Assembly (NCBI GenBank): GCA_035654795.1
Contig: DASRWC010000083.1
Span: forward strand, 1-11,894
Source: JAAYLC01 sp035654795
GTDB taxonomy: Bacteria; Bacteroidota; Bacteroidia; Flavobacteriales; Flavobacteriaceae
Direction of reading: 5' to 3'
DNA: 11,894 bases
The notes under the pieces were generated by a model, which searched no databases, was not told the DNA's origin, and saw only the letters and a program-made list of their open reading frames with translations. Shown one piece after another: positions 1-4,178 of this stretch (its first letter is position 1; every line of letters starts with the position of its first letter). The position numbers and the translations under genes were made by a program.

Positions 1-63
1 TTCGCTAAAGCGTCGACGACGTCGCTGTGCCAAACTAGTTTTGAATTGCTTACGTGTTGCCAT
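1..63 (-). CDS. Partial 5' end of a gene leaving the window, possibly IS3-type transposase OrfA
   Basis: An ATG on the minus strand at 63-61 opens 21 codons without a stop, running off the left edge. The peptide starts MATRKQFKTSLA, then has a glutamine, five consecutive arginines, and ends F-S-E. A short basic leader followed by R-R-x-F-S-E is how many Bacteroidota IS3-type OrfA proteins (HTH, transposase_8-like) begin, just before the EFK...V helix. This is a resemblance recalled from family knowledge; 21 residues cannot prove it. It could instead be another small basic protein. The start is followed upstream by AT-rich DNA typical of a 5' leader (64-100), which favours a genuine gene start. 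No insertion-sequence terminal repeat could be confirmed. Confidence 0.35.
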   Translation of the reverse strand, partial: MATRKQFKTSLAQRRRRRFSE

Positions 64-112
64 TTTATTTTAATTTTAAATTGTTAAAAACGGTCAACAT
101 ATTTCAGGCATT

Positions 113-126
113 GACAGCCGGCTGTC
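113..126. repeat. 14-bp perfect palindrome GACAGCCGGCTGTC
   Basis: Read directly: the sequence equals its own reverse complement. An alternative stem AGCCG (116-120) / CGGCT (126-130) with a 5-nt loop overlaps it. It sits about 50 bp upstream of the left-edge gene start and about 130 bp past the SulP stop. It could be a protein-binding operator, a weak hairpin or part of a mobile-element end. No T-run follows on either strand, so a classical terminator is unlikely. Confidence 0.5.
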
Positions 127-160
127 GGCTTGCTAATTGGCTAGGATTTTCGCATTGAAA

Positions 161-192
161 ATTGAGCATTGAGCATTGAGTATTGAGTATTG
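161..192. repeat. Heptameric tandem repeat ATTGAGY, four copies plus a partial
   Basis: Units start at 161, 168 (ATTGAGC), 175 and 182 (ATTGAGT), followed by ATTG at 189-192. The array is enclosed by the 8-bp inverted repeat at 158-165 and 195-202, so the single strand could fold with the heptamers in the loop. It is non-coding. Confidence 0.85.
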
Positions 193-216
193 TTTCAATT
201 TTAATTTTCCCCGTCA

Positions 217-244
217 TTTGTCCTTTGTCCTTCGTCCTTCGTCA
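217..244. repeat. Heptameric tandem repeat TTYGTCC, four copies
   Basis: Units: TTTGTCC at 217 and 224, TTCGTCC at 231, TTCGTCA at 238. A different heptamer from the array at 161, but the same 7-bp period; its first unit begins 56 bp (eight periods) after the first unit of that array. Non-coding. Confidence 0.85.
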
Positions 245-255
245 GAGCGCAGCGG

Positions 256-290
256 CGTCTAACGTCTAATATCTAACGTCTCCAGTCTCA
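256..290. repeat. Heptameric tandem repeat CGTCTAA, overlapping the SulP 3' end
   Basis: Units: CGTCTAA at 256 and 263, TATCTAA at 270, CGTCTCC at 277, AGTCTCA at 284. The SulP stop codon (complement of 259-261) lies in the first unit, and the last residues of the transporter (about ETLDIRR) are encoded by the array. Confidence 0.8.
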
Positions 291-1926
291 CCACAGCTTC
301 TTCCAAAGTCGCCGTCACATTCTCCTTTGGCAACACGTCGAAAACCAATCCTTTTTCCAAATCATCCATTAAATGAGCTTTGACTTCGGCTAAAATGACG
401 TGACGATTTTGTTGTTTGTATTTTTCGACAATTTCCTTTAATCGGTAAATACCCGTGGCGTCGATAAACAGTACATTCCGCATGCGTAAAATGAGCACTT
501 TCGGTTTTGACGGGAGACGATTTACCGTATCCTGAAAAGCTTGCGCCGCACCGAAGAAAAGTGCGCCGTGGATTTCAAACATTCTGACGTCCTTGGGTAG
601 GAGCGGAATTTCATCATCAAACAGCGTCTCCGGTTCATCCATTTCTCCCATTAAATCCTTCACGGCGCGGATACGGATGGAATCACTCATGCGTTTCATC
701 AAAATAAAACTGGAGAGAATAATCCCGACTTCGATAGCGATTACCAAATCGAAAATCACTGTCAGAAAGAACGTCACAAGAAGAATAAGCACATCGGAAC
801 GGTTTCCTTTTAAGAGGATTTTAAACTGCCGCCATTCGCTCATGTGGTATGCCACAACAATTAGAATTCCCGCCAGACATGCCATGGGAATGAGTTTGGC
901 AAGAGGAGAAAGCACGAGCATAATAATCAAAAGAACAACCGCGTGAACCATTCCTGCCACCGGAGTTCTTCCGCCGTTATTCACATTTGTAGCCGTCCTT
1001 GCAATGGCGCCCGTTGCCGGAATTCCGCCGAAAATAGAGGAAAAACAGTTTGCTATTCCCTGACCTACCAATTCCATATTAGAGCGGTGCCTGCCGCCAA
1101 TCATTCCGTCACTCACCACAGCAGATAAAAGAGATTCAATTCCGCCCAACAGCGCAATAGCCACAGCCGGTTGAATTAGTTTTTGGATGGTGCCAAAATC
1201 AATATTCGGAAGGGCAGGAGCGGGAATGCGATTCGGGATTTCGCCATAGCTACTTTCTATGGTCGCCACGGGAATATCCAGAAAATAGACGATGACGGTG
1301 GTCAACAAGATGGCAACAATAGAACCCGGAATCTTTTTACTGATTTTGGAAAAGTTGAAAGATATCAAGATAGTAGCCACGGCTATCCCGACGGCCCACC
1401 AGTTAATTTCACTGAATTCAGAGAAGTACACCTGCCACTTCCCGATAAAATCTGCCGGAACATTTTCGATGGGAAGTCCGAAAAAATCCTTGATTTGCGA
1501 GGAAAAGATGATGACTGCAATTCCGCTTGTAAACCCGACAATAAGCGGGTAGGGGATAAACTTCAGAAGATTGCCGAGTCGCGCCAATCCCATCCCGATT
1601 AAAAGAATCCCCGCCATAAAAGTAGCGATGATAAGTCCTTCCACGCCAAATTCCTGAACTACGGCATATACAATGATAATAAACGCACCGGTAGGTCCGC
1701 CAATTTGAACCCGACTCCCGCCGAGAAAAGAAATTAGAAATCCGGCAATAACAGCCGTAATCAAACCTTTTTCAGGAGAAACACCCGAGGCGATGGCAAA
1801 GGCAATAGCAAGAGGCAGCGCCACAATGCCCACAATCACGCCCGCCAGCACGTCCTTCCGAAGTTGTTCCTTAGAAATACCTTGTTTGAGAAGTGTGAAA
1901 AGTTTTGGAGTGAATTCTTTAAACAT
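259..1926 (-). CDS. SulP-family inorganic anion transporter with C-terminal STAS domain
   Basis: A 555-aa inner-membrane permease. Residues about 25-430 form the transmembrane part: the N-terminal SulP signature (DVLAGVIVGIVALPLAIAFA, then GGPTGAF at 76-82) and many further hydrophobic helices, including the conserved GGIPATGAIARTATN stretch near 300. Residues about 440-550 form a cytosolic STAS domain with FIDATG; D489-A-T-G sits where the SpoIIAA DSSG phosphoacceptor motif lies. SulP proteins move sulfate, bicarbonate, C4-dicarboxylates or related anions, often with Na+ or H+; the substrate cannot be read here, and no cys or carbonic-anhydrase gene is adjacent. Length is normal for the family (about 500-600 aa). 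The start ATG at 1926 precedes a plausible cytosolic N-terminus. The gene stands alone; its last codons overlap a heptamer repeat array. Confidence 0.93.
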   Translation of the reverse strand: MFKEFTPKLFTLLKQGISKEQLRKDVLAGVIVGIVALPLAIAFAIASGVSPEKGLITAVIAGFLISFLGGSRVQIGGPTGAFIIIVYAVVQEFGVEGLIIATFMAGILLIGMGLARLGNLLKFIPYPLIVGFTSGIAVIIFSSQIKDFFGLPIENVPADFIGKWQVYFSEFSEINWWAVGIAVATILISFNFSKISKKIPGSIVAILLTTVIVYFLDIPVATIESSYGEIPNRIPAPALPNIDFGTIQKLIQPAVAIALLGGIESLLSAVVSDGMIGGRHRSNMELVGQGIANCFSSIFGGIPATGAIARTATNVNNGGRTPVAGMVHAVVLLIIMLVLSPLAKLIPMACLAGILIVVAYHMSEWRQFKILLKGNRSDVLILLVTFFLTVIFDLVIAIEVGIILSSFILMKRMSDSIRIRAVKDLMGEMDEPETLFDDEIPLLPKDVRMFEIHGALFFGAAQAFQDTVNRLPSKPKVLILRMRNVLFIDATGIYRLKEIVEKYKQQNRHVILAEVKAHLMDDLEKGLVFDVLPKENVTATLEEAVVRLETLDIRR

Positions 1927-2114
1927 CGGCTGAATAAATCTGAACGTAAAAATACAGAAATGCGTAATGGAATCTGAAAACGATATCTTAAAAGTACCGC
2001 TGCTGTCGACCGCCTACGGATTCCAAAGACGCCTCCGACGTTCCTAGGATTCAATTCCGCAACTTGTTATTCTAAGAATAATCGGGAATATACCAAGAGT
2101 TTTATTAAAATCAT

Positions 2115-2191
2115 TTACTTGATTTTATTTTTTCAATTAATTGAATTTTAAAAATCAATTATTTCATTTTTTATAATCAAGTAATTGATTT
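2115..2191. repeat. Interleaved inverted repeats of the TTGATT/AATCAA type
   Basis: Three pairings read directly. TTACTTGATT (2115-2124) pairs with AATCAAGTAA (2175-2184). The 14-bp palindrome TTCAATTAATTGAA spans 2132-2145. AAATCAATTA (2152-2161) pairs with TAATTGATTT (2182-2191). Arms overlap, so the structures are mutually exclusive, or the element is a cluster of operator half-sites. AT-rich DNA throws up such repeats by chance, but three within 77 bp directly upstream of a DNA-binding protein gene is notable. Confidence 0.6.
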
Positions 2192-2212
2192 ATTTTTCAT
2201 ACCTATTATAAT
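2185..2212 (+). promoter_or_regulatory. Candidate promoter of the HU-like gene
   Basis: TTGATT at 2185-2190 and a perfect TATAAT at 2207-2212 are separated by 16 bp and end 18 bp before the ATG at 2231. The -35-like element lies inside the right arm of the inverted repeat at 2182-2191, so a repressor bound there would block it. Caution: the primary Bacteroidota sigma factor usually prefers TTTG / TAnnTTTG, so a classical sigma70 match is only suggestive. Confidence 0.35.
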
Positions 2213-2230
2213 TCTCTAAACTCTTAGTCT

Positions 2231-2626
2231 ATGGCCATTACTTACCGTATCATTAGAAGGAAAAACAATATCGGCGGGAAAAAAGATGTTTACATTCTTC
2301 ATGCTATCAAAAGCGGGGAGGTTGATTTGGAACGCTTGGCTTACGAAATCAGCCACCAATGTTCGCTGTCTGAAGCCGATGTTTGGGCAGTGCTCGTAGC
2401 GCTCGGGCAGCAAATGCAGCATCATCTCGAAGATGGAAAAACCGTAAACTTGGACCGAATCGGGCGTTTTAATATCGGATTTAAGTGCAAAGCACAAGAA
2501 AATCCCGATGATCTTAAACCTTCAGAAATCAAAGATTTTCACATCAACTACCAACCATCCCTTAAGCTGAAAAATTGGCTGAAGGGTGGACTGAAATTGA
2601 AGAAGGAGAAGAAATCGGGATCTTGA
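2231..2626 (+). CDS. HU-family DNA-binding protein (long Bacteroidota type)
   Basis: 131 aa. The protein begins MAITYRIIRRKN, carries a helical dimerisation region (about 30-75: VDLERLAYEISHQCSLSEAD and VWAVLVALGQQMQHHLEDGK), then the HU core GKTVNLDRIGRFNIGF (about 69-84), a beta-arm region, and a lysine-rich tail LKLKKEKKSG. This is the pattern of the Bacteroidota HU-DNA_bdg family, which is longer than the 90-aa E. coli HU. It likely binds and bends DNA as a nucleoid-associated protein; family members are many per genome and the specific role is unknown. The ATG at 2231 matches the family N-terminus; no Shine-Dalgarno is obvious. It converges on the minus-strand operon that ends at 2643. 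Confidence 0.9.
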   Translation: MAITYRIIRRKNNIGGKKDVYILHAIKSGEVDLERLAYEISHQCSLSEADVWAVLVALGQQMQHHLEDGKTVNLDRIGRFNIGFKCKAQENPDDLKPSEIKDFHINYQPSLKLKNWLKGGLKLKKEKKSGS

Positions 2627-2632
2627 TTTTTC

Positions 2633-2653
2633 AACAGGAGAATTACTCCTGTT
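2633..2653. terminator. Convergent hairpin between HU gene and secreted-protein gene
   Basis: AACAGGAG (2633-2640) and CTCCTGTT (2646-2653) form a perfect 8-bp stem with loop AATTA. It starts 6 nt after the HU stop codon. The minus-strand gene's stop (complement of 2643-2645) lies inside the loop, so one arm is coding for that gene. The U-tract after the stem is short on the plus strand (TT continuing TT-T at 2652-2654), so it is a plausible but weak terminator. Confidence 0.5.
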
Positions 2654-3005
2654 TCGAAATCTTTTTCAAGTGAAGCGGCAATTCCATTCCGTTCTGGTTA
2701 AATTGACCTGAGAATTCGGATTGCTTCTCATCTAAAGTTGCGGAATACGTCATTCCAATAGCGGTAATGGCGAGATTCAGTGTGTTGTTTTCGAACGAAA
2801 TTTCATCGACAGGAAAACCGAATGCCTGCTGTAGCGGACTATCCATGGTGGCGGTGTATCCGCCATCCGTTTTAGTAAAATGGAACACGAGCGGCAAAGA
2901 AGTTCCTTGAACGTCTAATGCCCCTTCCCAGTCTCCCGAGATGTTCTGAGCCGTCACTGAAGCGATTGCAAAAAAGAAAAGCAATAAAAAAGTAAGTTTT
3001 TTCAT
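2643..3005 (-). CDS. Small secreted beta-rich protein, like the N-terminal module of some alpha/beta hydrolases
   Basis: 120 aa. Residues 1-19 are a clear Sec signal peptide (MKKL, hydrophobic core FLLLFFFAIA, then SVTA before QN); there is no lipobox cysteine, so periplasmic or secreted. The mature part (ISGDWEGAL, LPLVFHFTKTDGGYTATMDS, then GMELPLHL near the end) has alternating beta-strand character. From memory it matches the module of about 100 residues that precedes the catalytic domain in many Bacteroidota secreted alpha/beta hydrolases and peptidases; here it stands alone with no catalytic domain. Function unknown; ligand binding is a guess. It is the last gene of the minus-strand unit, starting 2 bp after the stop of the membrane-protein gene. 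Confidence 0.75.
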   Translation of the reverse strand: MKKLTFLLLFFFAIASVTAQNISGDWEGALDVQGTSLPLVFHFTKTDGGYTATMDSPLQQAFGFPVDEISFENNTLNLAITAIGMTYSATLDEKQSEFSGQFNQNGMELPLHLKKISKQE

Positions 3006-3007
3006 AG

Positions 3008-3583
3008 TTAATACGTGTTAGGAATAAAATAAGTAATGGTGATTGATAGTATGATTGCAATAATAAAAAGCAAGACAGCCTTAGCTCCTTTGGCATTGGC
3101 CGCCGTTTTAAAGCCGTTATAAAGCAAAGCGATATTCCAGATAAGAACAGCAATGGAAACAATGCCGACAATGGAAAGATAAGCCAGTGCAAATCCGGAA
3201 ATGTCTGTAGCCGCACCGCTCTCCATAGCCGTGAGAATGGCATCGGTCGATTTTAGGCTTAAATCGTTGATGTTACTCAGACTCATCAGATAAAAAGGAG
3301 CATTCCCGGTGAGCACCAAGGCGAGTATATCTACAGCTCTTGTTTTTTGGTAAACAAGTTTCCCGAAAACGAAAAAAACAATAAAGAGGCAAACAAGAAT
3401 AATGAGATTATCAATAAAAGGTTGATGAATCTCAATGGTTTCTACCGCCACCATGTGCAGGAAATTATCAAAGCGGGTGTGGAAGAAATAAGCCATCAAA
3501 GAACCGATGACATAAAATGCCAATCCGAACGAAATTAAACGCGATTCGGAATACTTTTCGAAAGGGTTAATCCATTTTTTCAT
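3008..3583 (-). CDS. Yip1-like family integral membrane protein
   Basis: 191 aa with about five hydrophobic segments (roughly 14-33, 59-78, 84-102, 130-157, 167-187). The N-terminal MKKWINPFEKYSESR is cytosolic in character; the C-terminal half contains IWNIALLYNGFKTAANAKGA followed by a final helix, the pattern of Yip1/YIF1-domain (DUF1282-like) bacterial membrane proteins. The biochemical role of these is not known. Its start overlaps the end of the upstream DUF2089-like gene by 17 bp, implying co-translation, and the secreted-protein gene follows 2 bp after its stop. An envelope-associated unit controlled by the upstream HTH protein is an inference. Confidence 0.75.
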   Translation of the reverse strand: MKKWINPFEKYSESRLISFGLAFYVIGSLMAYFFHTRFDNFLHMVAVETIEIHQPFIDNLIILVCLFIVFFVFGKLVYQKTRAVDILALVLTGNAPFYLMSLSNINDLSLKSTDAILTAMESGAATDISGFALAYLSIVGIVSIAVLIWNIALLYNGFKTAANAKGAKAVLLFIIAIILSITITYFIPNTY

Positions 3584-3848
3584 TTTTCAGCCGATTTAAG
3601 TTTTCAATTATTTGATCCAGGAAATTGCGAACGGTGGGATAACTTTTGTCCATTTGCTTTGCCATGGCTTTAAGGCTTCCGCCTGAAAGCACGAAATCCA
3701 ATATAAAATCCTGCTCTTCCTGCGACAGCCGAAGCATAACAGGCAGCCCAAAACTGCCACTAATAACCGTATCGCAATGCGCACACGCCAACGAACTCAC
3801 CTGCAATTCCGATTCGCAACTAGGACAAACTACGGGAAGTTTTTTCAT
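3567..3848 (-). CDS. DUF2089-like zinc-ribbon / helix-turn-helix protein
   Basis: 93 aa. A zinc ribbon is visible at C8-x2-C11 and C22-x2-C25 (VCPSC and ACAHC). It is followed by LPVMLRLSQEEQDFILDFVL and an HTH at about 56-78 (GSLKAMAKQMDKSYPTVRNFL), whose SYPTVRNxLD wording is characteristic of DUF2089. The family is thought to be transcriptional regulators because of the HTH; this is not proven. It heads a three-gene minus-strand unit and its 3' end overlaps the Yip1-like gene, so it may control the expression of those two membrane/secreted proteins. The start ATG at 3848 gives the standard MKKLP...CP N-terminus. Confidence 0.88.
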   Translation of the reverse strand: MKKLPVVCPSCESELQVSSLACAHCDTVISGSFGLPVMLRLSQEEQDFILDFVLSGGSLKAMAKQMDKSYPTVRNFLDQIIENLNRLKNEKMD

Positions 3849-3983
3849 TTGTTTTTCGTTTTATTGACGAAGATATGAATAAAATTGAAATGTGTTTTAA
3901 TAAAGTTTATATTTTGTTGATAAAAATGGACATCAAATAAAACAGATCAATTTTCATGTAGTTTTTTCGAAGGATGATCAACA
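3849..3983. promoter_or_regulatory. Divergent intergenic region between DUF2089 unit and the defence-type operon
   Basis: 135 bp, strongly AT-rich, between two divergent transcription units, so promoters for both are expected here. I see no perfect TAnnTTTG/TTTG pair; TATATTTTG at 3908-3916 is a near match on the plus strand. AAGGA at 3970-3974 lies 9 nt before the ATG at 3984 and may act as a ribosome binding site. No strong inverted repeat was recognised. Confidence 0.45.
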
Positions 3984-4178
3984 ATGAAGGTCGATCTTGA
4001 GGTCATTGAATCGAATCAGTTGAATAATACAGTCAAATTCACAGATAAAATTCCAGTGAAAACAAACATAATTTTTTATGTTCGCTCAATTCCCCATAAA
4101 CCCAAAACTCGATTTCGCATTCACTATGGAAATGTGAGTAAAAAGTCTTGGTTTAATTGTAATTATCAATTCTTATAA
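3984..4178 (+). CDS. Hypothetical 64-aa protein, first ORF of the operon
   Basis: I do not recognise this protein. It begins MKVDLEVIESNQLNN, is moderately basic in its second half (SIPHKPKTRFRIHYG), has one cysteine, no signal peptide or transmembrane segment, and looks beta-strand rich. An AGGA-type ribosome binding site lies 9 nt upstream, unusual in this window, and an in-frame stop just before (3975-3977) fixes the start region. The stop codon TAA at 4176-4178 is immediately followed by the helicase ATG at 4179, a spacing that favours translational coupling. It may be a real small partner or regulator of the system, a leader peptide, or a chance ORF. No gene fragment or frameshift with the helicase is needed, since the helicase N-terminus looks complete. 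Confidence 0.45.
   Translation: MKVDLEVIESNQLNNTVKFTDKIPVKTNIIFYVRSIPHKPKTRFRIHYGNVSKKSWFNCNYQFL

Larger units (their letters stand above)
64..258. other. Repeat-rich intergenic region
   Basis: About 195 bp without a gene. From left to right it holds an AT-rich leader (64-100), a 14-bp perfect palindrome (113-126), an ATTGAGY heptamer array (161-192) flanked by an 8-bp inverted repeat AAAATTGA (158-165) / TCAATTTT (195-202), a TTYGTCC heptamer array (217-244), and the start of a third array that enters the SulP gene. No tRNA or ORF was seen. No convincing stem plus U-tract terminator for the SulP gene was found. Confidence 0.7.
1927..2230. promoter_or_regulatory. Divergent intergenic region between SulP and HU genes
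   Basis: 304 bp with no supportable gene. The SulP-proximal part contains a GC-richer patch (about 1997-2052) with an imperfect direct repeat, CGCCTACGGATTCC (2011-2024) versus CGCCTCCGACGTTCC (2030-2044). The HU-proximal part (2095-2220) is strongly AT-rich with interleaved inverted repeats. Promoters for both divergent genes must lie here. A 72-codon reading frame crossing the SulP start on the minus strand looks like a shadow. Confidence 0.6.

Noticed and set aside
161..290. CRISPR or attachment site in the repeat-rich leader
   Set aside because: The units are contiguous heptamers with no spacers, and there is no cas gene, integrase or tRNA nearby.
1183..1602. 139-codon plus-strand reading frame inside the SulP gene
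   Set aside because: Fully covered by well-conserved SulP coding sequence on the other strand, with no family resemblance of its own.
1836..2054. 72-codon minus-strand frame crossing the SulP start
   Set aside because: Overlaps the SulP N-terminus in another frame and extends into the intergenic GC patch; no recognisable protein.
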